Shown here: piece by piece, positions 52,965-64,000 of the stretch | How positions within the stretch are numbered: position 1 is the stretch's first letter | How the letters are laid out: each line of letters starts with the position of its first letter | Assembly: GCA_000697335.1 (NCBI GenBank) | Contig: JNEM01014281.1 | Coordinates: forward strand, 1-64,000 | DNA: 64,000 nt | Direction of reading: 5' to 3' | DNA from: Conidiobolus incongruus B7586 | Taxonomy: Eukaryota; Entomophthoromycota; Entomophthoromycetes; Entomophthorales; Conidiobolaceae | Notes under the pieces: model-generated | The model's database searches: none | What the model was told of the DNA's origin: nothing | Seen by the model: the letters and a program-made list of their open reading frames with translations, nothing else | Position numbers and translations under genes: made by a program

Positions 52965-53673
52965 TTTCTAAATAGATATATCAATCATTAAATTTACTAT
53001 TTATAATCTATTACTTTGAATTATTGTATTTGTAGTCGATTCAATCATCAAAATATTACATCATGAAAAATATTTGAATATTGTTGTGATTTAATGATTA
53101 AATATAGTATATAAAACTGTTCTATAATATATCTACTATAGCATAAATCAAATTATTCATTAAATCATTTTGAATTTGATATCAAATGCATTTTATTCAA
53201 CTTGTATAACCATATTAAACATAGTATTTTGATCTTTATTATCCAATTAAAATTAATCAACCAGGCGTTGATTTAGAGTAATAATTAGTTGATAGCTAAT
53301 ATTTGTAATATGACTTAATATCCTATAATATATTTAATTAAAATTAGTATTTGTAATTTTAATATTGCTATCTTAAATATTTGATAAACACAACTAATTG
53401 AGTATCATAATAATATATAATTTTAATGCATCAAGCTGATAGATATTTTTTAATATTTGAATTTCAAAAAAATGCTCTAATTGAGTTATAGTAAATAATA
53501 AATTAAATATAAAATGTTTATCAAAAATAATAATATATATTACTCTCAAGAATAAATTTTATAAAATTTATAATTAAAATAATAGTGAAAATATAAGATA
53601 AAATTGTAAAAAATATATAAAAGTTGAATAAGTAATTTTAATTTCAATGAGTTTTGGAATAAACATGCTGAAA
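52965..53673. other. AT-rich spacer between RSM10 and tRNA-Asp
   Basis: About 700 bases; no gene or repeat is seen. It includes the tRNA 3' flank, with a TTTT at about 45 bases past the tRNA end that could serve as a pol III stop. Confidence 0.6.
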
Positions 53674-53745
53674 CTCTCCGACTGGGAATTGAACCCAGGT
53701 CACCCGCGTGACAGGCGGGGATACTCACCACTATACTATCGAAGA
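53674..53745 (-). tRNA. tRNA-Asp (GUC)
   Basis: A 72-nt intronless tRNA on the minus strand. The acceptor arms TCTTCGA and TCGGAGA pair over seven bases with one G-T, followed by discriminator G as expected for tRNA-Asp. The anticodon arm CCGCC-TGTCACG-CGGG shows GTC in the loop. The T arm CTGGG-TTCAATT-CCCAG carries box B, and TAGTATAGTGGT is a normal D-arm/box A. The overlapping short frames on both strands are shadows. Confidence 0.97.
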
Positions 53746-54350
53746 TTGATTAAAGATCACAAAATCTACATCATTATTTTATTCTTACCTTTTCATTTAT
53801 ATTTTCTCATGATATTTACATTTATCTTTACAAATGTAATTTTTGACCTATCATTCACCTAACTATGTATTTGAATATGCTCGAAATTCATATATATATT
53901 AATTTCAATTCTATATTTTTCGCTTTTAATACCATTATCCAACATAATATATCAATACCAAATCTAATACAATTAAAAATCTAAAATCATTTAACTATGA
54001 AAATATGATTGATTCATTGATTAAAATTATTGATAAACTTCGATTAATTATAGATAAGATTATTATATAGCTCCATCATAATTCAAACTTACATATTTAA
54101 AAATTTCTTGGGAGTGTTAAATAATTTTAATTGAAATGAACATAATTTTAAAGTATCTTTCAAATATTTATTTATTTTCAAACTTGAAAGGAATAAACCC
54201 ATAAAATAATCATATAATAATTTGGTTAATAAATTTGATTGTAGATAATGATGAGATAATTCAAATAGAATTAAATAGCTATAAAATTAAATATCAATAT
54301 ATTAGAATTACATAAATAACTAATAATTCTAAATTTTTATTTAAATTACA
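53746..54350. other. AT-rich spacer before MSS51
   Basis: About 600 bases with the tRNA 5' flank and the MSS51 upstream region; no box motif or other gene is seen. Confidence 0.6.
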
Positions 54351-55687
54351 ATGTGTTCAAGATTAATAACAAATCCTATTCGAAGTCGATCTCTATTTAA
54401 AATTAATCAAGTCAGTTGTTCTGCCATCCACACCAATCGTCCGAACTACTTTTTCTCATTTTTCAAAAAGAAGGAAGTTAAAAATGTAGAGCCTGATAAT
54501 AGAGTATTACAACCTGATAACTTGTTCCATCCTTGGTCTAAATCTCCCTTTCAAGATCTTGTTAGTAGGGATAAGATGATTAAAGATTATGGTAATTGTC
54601 CCGTTTGTCTTGAACACGGTGAACATTCCACTTCTAAACCCAAGCTTACATATGAATGTCCCGACTGTGGTTTTACTACTCATTGCAGTGAAGCTCATTA
54701 TCAACAAGATATTGAAAGACATCGTGAAGTTTGTGGTCAATTGAGGGAAATCAATGAGGATGAACATGATTTAAGATCCCAAAGACCTTTCCCCGAATTT
54801 CAATTTCCCAAAACCCAACTCCCTGACGCTGTTGTGAACTTTTCCAATTGGGACACCTTTTTCATTACTCGTAATTTCAAACATGTTGAGGACGATAGAT
54901 CTATGCGTCACGTTACAAAACCACTCTCCTACCCTCTAACAATTGCTTCAGTTCTCCACCAATACTCTCCCTATTTGCTTGATAAGGGTTTGACATATGA
55001 GGGTGTCAAATCACTTTCAGGTAATTATTTTATTTTATCATTTCAACTTTTTGAATTAATAATTTAATAGCTATCAAATATACCATCGAGTCATCCTCCC
55101 AAATCAATTCCAATAATCAACGCGTTATTGAGCAAATTCGAGTATTCATACTTGGAGCAAGAGCTGAATCACAGCTCCCACCTCAAATTTACCAGCAAAT
55201 CAACTACCTCTTCCCTCAAACACCCTTCCATCTTTACTTCATTGGTCCTGAAGCTATTGATTCTCAAGGTCAATCTGGCAAATTCCCCATTACAGGCTTA
55301 TTAACACTCTCCTTCCACAACGAAAAATTCCATGACTTCTACGACAAGTTCGTCCCTTTTGATCCCTACCGCGATATCTTCTTCCTCTTCAGTCCCGGCA
55401 TCGGCTACCCCACCGAAAAGGACAACTGGAAGCCCACCATCGATCTCTTATTGGAGACCAAATGTCCCATCATCATCACCAGCTACAACCAACAAGATCA
55501 GGATTCCGACGTCAAGACCCTTATTGAAAACCACGGTAAGGAGATGGACTGGTTATTGCCACCCCAACTGAACAAATTCAGGAGTATGAAATTGGACTAC
55601 AATTTGGAAGATTTAACCAGTGTGATTCAGTCCAACTATGGTATTATGGGTATTAGAGGAAAACGTTATGAAGTTGCTAAATCTTAA
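54351..55687 (+). CDS. MSS51: Mss51, mitochondrial COX1 translation activator
   Basis: Two exons (54351-55020 and 55071-55687) give 428 residues, close to yeast Mss51. In yeast it activates COX1 mRNA translation and couples it to Cox1 assembly in the matrix. Residues 1-30 are Arg/Ser-rich without acids (ITNPIRSRSLFKINQ), a presequence. A DNLFHPWSKSPFQDL motif precedes a zinc finger: CPVC at about residue 83, CPDC at about 103, and CSEAHYQQDIERHREVC, a MYND-type arrangement. The second domain carries FILGARAESQLPPQI, FPQTPFHLYFIGPEA and FFLFSPGIGYPTEKDNW, the family's C-terminal core. No Cys-Pro-X haem-regulatory CPV/CPI pattern is missing: CPVC and KCPIII are both there. The family is fungal in this form and supports a fungal source with respiring mitochondria. 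Confidence 0.92.
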
Positions 55688-56353
55688 ATTCAAATATTTA
55701 ATTTTGTGATTATTAATTTTAATTAATTATCATAAATACAAAATTATATATATTCAAATAATAAAATAAAACAGTTAAATTGTAATTCATTTACTTTATT
55801 TATAATGAATATTAAAGTATTTTTATAAAATATTATTATTATAAAATCACTTTTCAGAATTTTATATCAAACCATCCTTTAGAGATTCAATTTTATAATG
55901 TACATATCGGATATAAAATATTTAGATTCAATATGTTATTTATATTATATTAAATCTGTATAAATGATAATTATTAATTAATATTTTCAAATTAGTGTTA
56001 AAATTAAAATGAATGATAAAATAATCATGTGAGAAAATGAATTGGTAAAGTATTATTAGGTTCAAGTATTAATGTAATTAATTCAGAATTATATATTATA
56101 GTATTAATTTGACAATTCATATAATAGATTTATTAAATTTTGACTGTATATCATAAAATTATATAATTTATTAAAAAATTAAAATATACTGATTGAATAT
56201 ATTTGATTAATAGTATTACCTTGTTATATCGGATAAAAATAAAATTAATCAAAATATAATAGAGTTTATTGAACGAAAATATCTAATATGACATCAAAGT
56301 ATAAGTAAGTAGAAATTAAAATTGCGATAGTGTATTTAATCTATGGTCAGAAT
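55688..56353. other. Convergent 3' spacer of MSS51 and CBF5
   Basis: About 665 bases of A/T-rich DNA between two convergent stops. Nothing else is seen. Confidence 0.6.
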
Positions 56354-57987
56354 CTATTCTTTCTTGGACTTCTTGGAAGAGGGAGCAGAACCGTCTTCGT
56401 TTTCGCGCTTTTCCTTCTTCTCTTTCTTTTCCTTCTTTTCCTTCTTCTCCTTCTTCTCCTTCTTTTCTTTCTTTTCCTTGACAGGAGACTCAGTGGCAAC
56501 AGGGGTGGCAGCGGGTGTTGATTGGACTTCTTGGATCAAGGGTTGGACGGGAGCAGCGGCGGCAGCGTCAGTACCGTTAAAGGACTTGTAGTGGTTCAAC
56601 CAGTCATCGGGAGTTTGGTCGTTCTTGTTGCCATATTTATCGAGCTTGCCTTGTTTGATCAAAGACTTCTTCTTTTGGGCAACAGGTCCCAAACCCCAGC
56701 GGCGGGGATAGGTATCACGTTCCATGATGACACGCTTGATCTTGGCAACGACACCGTGGTCAACGGTGGCCATGACGGCAGTGGTCATCTGAGCAATACC
56801 CAAAGCAATAGCTTCACCCTTAGTGGTCATTAAGACAACTTCGTCACCAACTTCAATACCGGCTTCGTATCTGAGTAAACCAGGAGTCATAAATTTAGCA
56901 CCATAACAGATGGAGTTAACAGCGGAATCCTTGACAACAATACGCTTATAACCAACTAAAAGGGATTCTAAGGGACGGATGACACGACGAAGGTAAGATT
57001 CATCCTTGGTGTTGTCATAAACCCATTGGGCATCTAAGACATCGTGCATGGTAACCATATCATCTTCTTCAGAGAGGGCACCAGAGCGGACACGACGAAG
57101 TTCTTGCATGTGACCACCAACCTTGAGAAGGAGACCCAAATGAACACAGAGGGTACGGATATAGGTACCAGCTTCACAGCTGACCCAGAAGACACCCAAG
57201 TGACGGTCGTTGTCAAATTCAAGTAATTTGGATTCGTGAATGGTACGGATACGGAGTTGGCGCTTGACAGCGGAAATAAGAGGTGGTCTTTGGAAAAGAG
57301 CACCGGTCAAAGTTTCAATAGCCTATTATAGTAATATTAGTTAATTATACCCAGTATATATTACTTGAATTAAACTCACTCTGTGCATATCTTTTTCGTT
57401 TTCTAAAGCATCGTGTAATCTGACGACAGCAACGTATTCTTTACCTATACATGAAATACAAGAAAATTAATAAAAAATTTCGTTGACGAGTTAGAATTTG
57501 AAAAATTACCAGCGCCTTGTTGGGATTTGACAAGACGGGTAGCACGGTCAATACAGACAATAAGACAGCCAGTAACCTTAGGATCAAGAGTACCACTGTG
57601 ACCAGTTTTTTCAACTCTTAAGATACGACGGATCCAAGCAACAACTTCGTGAGAAGAGGGGTTAGCAGGTTTATCCAAGTTAATAACACCATATCTATAA
57701 TAAAAACCAATATGAGTATTTTCCTTGAATTGGGAATATTTAGGTAATTTTTACCTAACGTAATTGTGGAGATCTCTCTTTAATGGGGAAGAACCAGAAG
57801 GAATAGGGGTATAGTGACCAGTACGAACCAAAAGTTTATCATAGTTCTAAACAAAACAAATGAGTAAAAAAAGGTCAAAAATAAATAAATAAATAAACAA
57901 TACTTTTAAGAGTAAGGGCCATTCGGAAGTATCGGGACCTTTAGCTTGAGCTTCGGGTTTAATCATATAATCAACGTTATTGGACAT
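56354..57987 (-). CDS. CBF5: Cbf5/dyskerin H/ACA pseudouridine synthase
   Basis: Catalytic core of H/ACA snoRNPs, converting uridine to pseudouridine in rRNA in the nucleolus. Five exons with four short introns. The start is [14 protein letters not shown], followed by [20 protein letters not shown] and [20 protein letters not shown]. The TruB catalytic motif [20 protein letters not shown] carries the essential Asp. Then come [39 protein letters not shown] and [17 protein letters not shown]. The PUA domain contains [20 protein letters not shown] and [20 protein letters not shown]. The tail has a long lysine-glutamate (KKE)n tract ending SSKKSKKE, as in yeast Cbf5. The G/C-richer codons of the whole gene suggest high expression. 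All key residues are intact. The long open frames on the opposite strand (Leu/Phe-rich) are shadows of the KKE repeat. Confidence 0.97.
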
Positions 57988-59909
57988 TTTCAAATTTAAA
58001 TATAAATAAAAAAAATAATTTAAGGGATATTAAAACAGGGCAATATTTCTACGGGGATAATAATAATATATTAAAAGTCAATATTGATTAAATATTTTAA
58101 TTTCCCTATTGTTTTTTACATAAAATTTTTTTTGATTAGGATAGAGTTTTATAGAAAAACAATTTGATTTTCATTTATGGGATTCGGTTAAATTTCTCTA
58201 TTTATCTATTCTTTTAACTGTTAATATAATTTAAATATTCATACTCTTTGATTTTAAATAGTAATATTAAATAATTGTCACTGGTTAAAAGAATTGAACA
58301 ATAAATTATACTCATTGAATCACTAATAATATATAAATCTATACAATAATCAAATACAATTTATTTTATATCCATTTCAGATTACCTGAAAAAATTTAAA
58401 TATTTCCAATTTTAGCAAATTTCAATCACACATTTATATATAAAATGATTACAATTGTAAAATGGTAAAATTGAAAATTCATCAATAAATAACTCAAACA
58501 ATATGAAATTGCAATAAATATCATCTAATAAAAATATTATAACCAAAAAATATTATCATTCTTAAGTATATATTTTTAAGTTTATTTGATATTGCCAATC
58601 TTTAATAAATGTTAAAATATTAAATTTCAATAGAGAATACTCAGTAATAGAGCTGTGAATATATAATTCGTTTGATTTATATTAAAGCAAGATTTGTTTA
58701 CATTTAAAATTCTTTTAAAAAAACTGAAATATTTACACATATTAAAATAAGGTTCTGTTGTGTTAAAATTTAATTAATTTAAAATCGAAATATATTATAT
58801 GATTGCCGCAAGTTTATTATAATCGATAGCTTAAAATACACCTAATAGAAAGTGTTTATTCGTCAAATATTACTGATGTTTCATTGTATCAATTCTAGTA
58901 CAAATATTTTAAAGCATGACTTAATACAAACCTACATTAGTTGAAGAATACAATTTTCAAATTAATTTGAACCAGATTATGGCAATATTCTCTATTTTTT
59001 ATTGATATATGTAACCAAATATAATATCAATCAGGTATTTACAAATTAATATTGGATTATTCAATTGGTTATTATTATACTTTAAAAGTAGTTCAACAAA
59101 GAAGACACTCATAAGTCCGCATTTGAGACATTACACAACTTTACAGTCAGCAAATTAAATTTATTTATATTGCTAATATTCAAATTTTACATTATTAAAC
59201 CATATATAATACATAATATATAACATTTATAAATGATATTAATACTTATTATAGTAGACTAAACATTTTACAGTTATCGGTTGTTATAGTTTTGAATATT
59301 AATAGATAGTTTATACCAATTGAATTGACCAATTATTCAAATATTTTCAAGTTAATAAAATTTCCAAATATTATACTTTATTCAAAAAAACAATATAGTG
59401 GTTCAAATAATTTTAATTATTTAAGTTTGCAAATAATTATACACAACTTGTAATTTTATGAGTATAGGCTGAATAATGATGTATAGATCTGATTTTATTT
59501 GAATCATGCTCGGAATATTTCACCATTAACGAAAAAATATAGAATGATTTTAAACATGTTAAATTAAAAAATTATATATAAAAATTAATTTTATGATATT
59601 GAACTATTAAAAAATAAAATATTTTCAGTTTTTTATAATTATCTGTTTATTCTAATCAAATCTTGAGTATTTTACATTTTTAATTTGATTAATTAATTTT
59701 GAATTTTTGATATAATTACTCATTATCACAGACTTCATATATTATAATGGCAATATAAGTGAATTGAGAAATTATTTTAAATATCGCTCTCAAACTGGTT
59801 AATATATTTTGTTCGATTATTCACGAATAGAAACGCTACAAGTAGGTAGCATAAGTAGGTACATTTAAATATAGAATTAAAGTGCTTTAATGGAATATCA
59901 AAATAATGA
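57988..59909. other. AT-rich spacer between CBF5 and SIL1
   Basis: About 1.9 kb between divergent genes; uniform A/T-rich DNA with no supported gene or repeat. Confidence 0.65.
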
Positions 59910-60057
59910 CATTTGGACCAATGAAAAACCGCCAAAGCATATTTAAAAATCATTAATATTAATGTGAATTTACTGAATTATATAAATAGAAATAGTCGTC
60001 TCTCAAATCATTATCATTTTTTGATTATCAAACTAATAATAATAATAACATTCCAAT
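59910..60057 (+). promoter_or_regulatory. SIL1 promoter with CCAAT and TATA boxes
   Basis: GGACCAATGAAAAACCGCC at about 59915 contains a CCAAT box, and TATATAAATAG at about 59981 is a good TATA box some 75 bases before the ATG. The sequence after CCAAT (ACCGCC) is only loosely like the CCACG half of an ER-stress element, so unfolded-protein control is possible but not shown. Confidence 0.4.
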
Positions 60058-61383
60058 ATGTTTAATTTAAAAAATATAATTATTTGTAGTTTATTATTTG
60101 GTATCAGTCTAACAACTGCTTCACAGCTATTTCAAGGAGAGTGCCCTGAAGGCCAATTTTGGCATGATAGTGGCAAATGTGTTGATAGAATATTTCAAGC
60201 TACTGATGAATTTCAAAAAGTTTTAGAAGGCCAACAAATTCCTAAAGGTGCTTAACAATATTTTATTACATTAAAATCATTGATTATTTATTTGTTTAGG
60301 TTTGTATGTAAAATTAGACTTTTCAACCGGTGAAAAATTCGCCAAATTAAATAAACCTAATGAAAGTGATGAAAACGCCACAGGCATTATATTATCAGGA
60401 GACCAAAATGTTACCTATCCTATCAAATCCTCTCAGCCCGTTTCTATCCATAAGCCTACCAAGCAGAGTTTGCAACCACCTGATAACAGAGTACCTGCCG
60501 AGGAGAACAAAGTTATGCAGGAATTATTAGGCTATTTGGATACTTTAAAAGATCTTAAAGATGTAAAAGCCAGTGAATTTATTGATAAATTAAAAGAAAT
60601 TGAAGAGTTAGTATACAGAAGTCAATTTGGCTATGACTTGACGTTGAATCATAACTTCCCTCAGCTCATAAACTTGATGGAACAGACTAAAGATATTAGA
60701 TTAAAGAAACAAATTACCAAAATTATTGGTATTTCGGTTCAGGTAAATGATTAGCCAAAATATTTTTTTATTATCTTATACTGATTATATGGATTTAGAA
60801 CAATCCTTTTGCCCAATTAGAAGCCAGCAAACATAATTTAATTGATCGTGTATTCAAATTATTAAAGAGTGAACAAGACGCTTCATCTCAATCCAAACTC
60901 CTCTTCCTACTATCGTCATTGGTCCGCAATCACGAAGTCACAATAAAATTATTTCATAAATTAGATGGACCCGAAGTCTTATTAGACATTTATCAACGTT
61001 CCAAGTACCCTGAAGTTAGAAAGAAATGTATTACTCTTTTAACCGATTCTTTCAATTCCAACATGATTGAAGAAGATGCTCATAACTCTTTCGTCATTCA
61101 AAAATCCCTCAAAGACCAACTTTGGTCTAAACAAACATCAGGAGGTGTTGTCAACTCATGGTGTCAAGTAATCCATATCAATCTGCTCCAAGACCATTTA
61201 AATTTTGACGAGAAGGAAAAGCTCATTACAGCAGTTTTGGAACTCAGGGAAATGTTTCCCGATTACTGCAAACCCAATCATCAGTTAATCAAATGGCTGA
61301 ATTCTGAACATTCTAAATACGATGACGATGAAGACTTTTCAGACTATGTCCAATTGGTCGATAAGTTAAAGCTTAAGGAATAA
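60058..61383 (+). CDS. SIL1: Sil1, ER nucleotide exchange factor for Kar2/BiP
   Basis: Luminal ER co-chaperone that releases ADP from Kar2/BiP. Three exons (60058-60249, about 60300-60740, about 60800-61383) give about 405 residues. Residues 1-21 are a signal peptide (LKNIIICSLLFGISLTTASQ). A Cys-containing N-terminal piece follows (GECPEGQFWHDSGKC). The early core is VYLKLDF-like (LYVKLDFSTGEKFAKL). The armadillo-like helical domain is LLGYLDTLKDLKDVKASEF, LIDKLKEIEELVYRSQFGYD, FPQLINLMEQT and NPFAQLEASKHNLIDRVFKL, then SSQSKLLFLLSSLVRNHEVT and KYPEVRKKCITLLTDSF. It ends KLKLKE; no HDEL-type ER retention signal is present, so retention would rely on binding BiP. The arrangement fits Sil1 rather than cytosolic Fes1, since a signal peptide is present. 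Confidence 0.85.
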
Positions 61384-63646
61384 TTTTTGTATTAAAATAA
61401 CATATATATATATATATATTTATAATATCATTTTTGGAATTTTAATTACTTATAATAAATATAAAACAGAATACATACATTTTATCATACAATTTAAATC
61501 ATTTAATATTTATATCAATTTTTGATTTATTATTATTTAAAATTAGTTTTTGTTTGGTTGGTAAATTCACATGATCATGATATTATCTTTAATATTTCAT
61601 TATATATATATAATGAAATATTTGAATAATCTATGAAAAGTCTAAAATTATTATTCAAACTAATTTTTTAGTGAAAGAGTAAATAATTGATTTAACACAT
61701 AATGTTCATTAAATTATATCCGAAGAAAAAATTAAAGCTATTATTAATTAATTAATTAATTAATTAATTGATTAGTAGATGATTAATTTTTATAATATTA
61801 ATTATTAAAATTTAACAAACTATATAATATTCAAAATATTTTATTTTGAAAATTAGAATAAATATTATTTTAATAAGTTTTAAGTCAATAAAAAATATTC
61901 ATGATTACCAGATTTATATTTATTCCAGGAGACAAAAAAGATAACATTGCATGCTAATATAAATTATCTGATAATTTAATGATAAATTTTCAAACAGCAT
62001 TCAGAAGTAATTTTGAATACAATATTTTATTGTGGTATCATTTACAATTGAATTTTCACATAGGAGGTTAATATCAAGCTTATGTTCAAGTAAATAATAT
62101 TAAAGGTAATGTTTTAATTTTAATATATTATCTATTGTAAAATGGAGAATTTTGATTTCTAGATATGAATGTTAAAAATATTAATATATCTAAATATCCC
62201 AAATTCTATTTTGATGATATAAACAAATTTGGACCTATTGTAATTTCTCTATGGGTATTATGGATGGAGTAATGTGAGGGGCAATAGCAATTGTTGTTAC
62301 CTAATTGTAGATAAGTGTATTTGAGGGTTTATTGGCTAAAGTGGTGTCTGGGATAATGTTTGGTTAAGCATTGAAATCCATTGGATTTAGCCATTAAGAC
62401 TGATCTTTATATAGGTGAGTAGTTAGGGATTGGTAGTGTTTCAATGTATAAAGGTTACTTGCAGTATTATAACATGTATTACAAGTAATGGTCAATCAAG
62501 GTAGAGGCTCCTTATAGAGTAGAAACCCAAAGTTAAAAATGGTGTCAAGGAGAGCACTCTGGGATCTCACACTATCACTAAATACCATTTTTATCACATT
62601 TATTTGTAATCAAAATCAAATTTTAGAAGAATATTAGTCGAGTTTAATAAAATGATGGAATCTAATTAACACTAATAAAAAATTATGTGGTATTAATATT
62701 TAATTTTATTATAACTTTATCAATCTATTACATTCACACTGAAAAAATATTTTTTATTTGAATGGGATTATTAATTTAATTTGTCAACAGTTGCTAATTT
62801 GAAATCATTTTGTATTTGCGTAGTGATTATTAGATAATCTTAATAAACTATATTTTGAAATAAATATATGATAAAACATATTAAAAATCAAAATTATCAT
62901 ATTTCCTTAATCTATTCAATGTATTTATATCTAAAATATGTGTGAGTTTATTAAATATATTTTTAATTTGAAACATTATTAAATCCCATATTGAATCGTA
63001 TATTAATCACATTCATGTCATTAATAATTAATTTTCACAGAATTATTAATAAATAATAAAAAATTTAGCCAAAGAGTCATGTAAATAGCCTTTGTCATTT
63101 ATAAACTTGATTCTTTACTTACATTGAGGTATTTTTTTCACTCTATGCTAATATATTAAATATTTTCAACTTATTTCAAGTTAATTTCTGCACAATCATT
63201 GGTTTTTGTTAATAGCCATTTAAATCATTTTTTATATTCAGTAATTGTTTAATATATTTTAACCAAGATATGTTTTGAATTTTTGAATGATTTTGAAATC
63301 ATATAATTTTAATAATATTTAAATCGTGTTTATGAATTTGAAATAAAAAAAAATTGAATAAAATGCGAATTAAGAGGATTAAAAAATATCAAATTTATTG
63401 AACCTTTAAATAATCAGACAAAATGAAATGATATTTGATAGCATATTTTATAAACCAATCAATGAATTTATAAACAAATCACAAATTTATTAAATTTATT
63501 TTGAAATTTCTAGTTACCAAAATATTAATAAATTCCTTTACTTTCTACTTGGTGTATATTCACCCACTAATTTGAAATACATATATATAAATATGCGTAC
63601 AACAGTTAAAATTATAATCATTAAAGCTTTTTATCAAACAATCAAT
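61384..63646. other. Spacer with simple repeats, a palindrome and a G-rich island
   Basis: No intact gene. It holds (AT)n at about 61402-61420, a perfect 32-bp palindrome at 61591-61622, (ATTA)n at about 61743-61769, and a G-rich stop-broken island at about 62260-62580. The island reads like a decayed coding piece on the plus strand but I do not recognise it. Confidence 0.6.
61591..61622. repeat. Perfect 32-bp palindrome
   Basis: AATATTTCATTATATA is followed directly by its exact reverse complement. It lies about 210 bases after the SIL1 stop. It could form a cruciform or an RNA hairpin near the SIL1 mRNA end, but in DNA this AT-rich it may have no role. Confidence 0.9.
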
Positions 63647-63847
63647 ATGAAATTCATTCAATTGCTATTCATTCAATTTATTTTTATCAATAGTATTCCA
63701 GTGCTAAATTATTTTAGAAGAAATGAACATTCCCAAGGACAAACAGGAGCTGGCTATAATTGCACCAAAGTTTTAGTCTATCATCCTAATGGTGAAGTGA
63801 GAAAAATCAAGCTTAAGACTGAAAGAAGATTGGACAAGTTAGAATAA
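63647..63847 (+). CDS. Small secreted protein, unknown
   Basis: From the ATG at 63647 a 66-residue frame begins with a clear signal peptide (MKFIQLLFIQFIFINSIPVL), followed by a short polar mature part (NYFRRNEHSQGQTGAGYN, then CTKVLVYHPNGEVRKIKLK) with one cysteine. An upstream in-frame ATG (63572) would add 25 residues and bury the signal, so 63647 is preferred. I do not recognise a family. The stop at 63845-63847 is followed by DNA that keeps a biased, Lys/Glu-coding look (for example AAAGAATGGCTTAATAAG), so the gene may continue through an intron past the window edge, or be a truncated relic. Confidence 0.45.
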   Translation: MKFIQLLFIQFIFINSIPVLNYFRRNEHSQGQTGAGYNCTKVLVYHPNGEVRKIKLKTERRLDKLE

Positions 63848-64000
63848 TATCTCAAAACAACAATCATACATTCTTACCAAGATATATATTAAAGCCTAGG
63901 GGGAAAGCCTATATAGAAGCTGAAAGAATGGCTTAATAAGCAAAAGCCCAAGAAGGAATAAAAGAAATAATCAATGAAATTTATAAACAACAATTAGTTG
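63848..64000. other. Window end, possible continuation of secreted gene
   Basis: The last 150 bases are A/G-rich and read with stops as Lys/Glu-rich peptide on the plus strand. No exon can be fixed before the window stops. Confidence 0.3.

Noticed and set aside
53546-53862. Short frames over the tRNA locus
   Set aside because: The tRNA-Asp accounts for the composition and the frames run into A/T spacer on both sides.
56330-56591. Leu/Phe-rich plus-strand frames as membrane proteins
   Set aside because: They are the antisense of the CBF5 lysine-glutamate repeat.

Overview
The window is strongly AT-rich eukaryotic nuclear DNA. Genes are compact, split by many short GT-AG introns of about 45-65 bases, and separated by long A/T-rich spacers. 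The gene set points to a fungus: an Mss51-type mitochondrial translation factor, an STC1-domain protein, Pho80/Pcl-type cyclins, Rsm10 and fungal-style Sil1 and Cbf5. The low GC, the retained mitochondrial translation genes, and a full TERT, Rad9 and TONSL-like gene together suggest an early-diverging filamentous fungus, perhaps Entomophthoromycotina (Conidiobolus-like). That placement is inference.

Layout. 1-5.6 kb is spacer with decayed coding scraps and a possible double-hairpin RNA, followed by an orphan ORF (5.7-6.1 kb). A 16-exon telomerase reverse transcriptase (9.2-13.4 kb, minus) is head-to-head with the 25S rRNA methyltransferase BMT2. Two Pho85-type cyclin genes converge at 17-20 kb. 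An F-box/LRR gene, an STC1-domain gene, a dead FAD-linked oxidase gene and a SAM plus degenerate SNF2-like gene lie on the minus strand between 22 and 31 kb. A tandem array of about 300-bp units with intron-like linkers occupies 31.3-32.8 kb. From 34.9 kb genes are dense: a BAR-PH-ArfGAP-ankyrin protein, RAD9, RCC1, RPA43, Aladin (AAAS), a Tonsoku-like TPR-LRR gene, RSM10, tRNA-Asp(GUC), MSS51, CBF5 and SIL1. A small secreted ORF ends the window.

Shared themes are genome maintenance (TERT, RAD9, TONSL-like), nucleolar ribosome production (BMT2, RPA43, CBF5), nuclear transport (RCC1, Aladin) and mitochondrial translation (RSM10, MSS51). There is no operon logic; co-location is probably chance apart from the divergent TERT/BMT2 pair. 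I found no retrovirus-like or DNA-virus-like element. The most unusual items are the repeat array with embedded splice signals, the SNF2-like protein that has lost its ATPase motifs, and the ankyrin-free Tonsoku-like gene.
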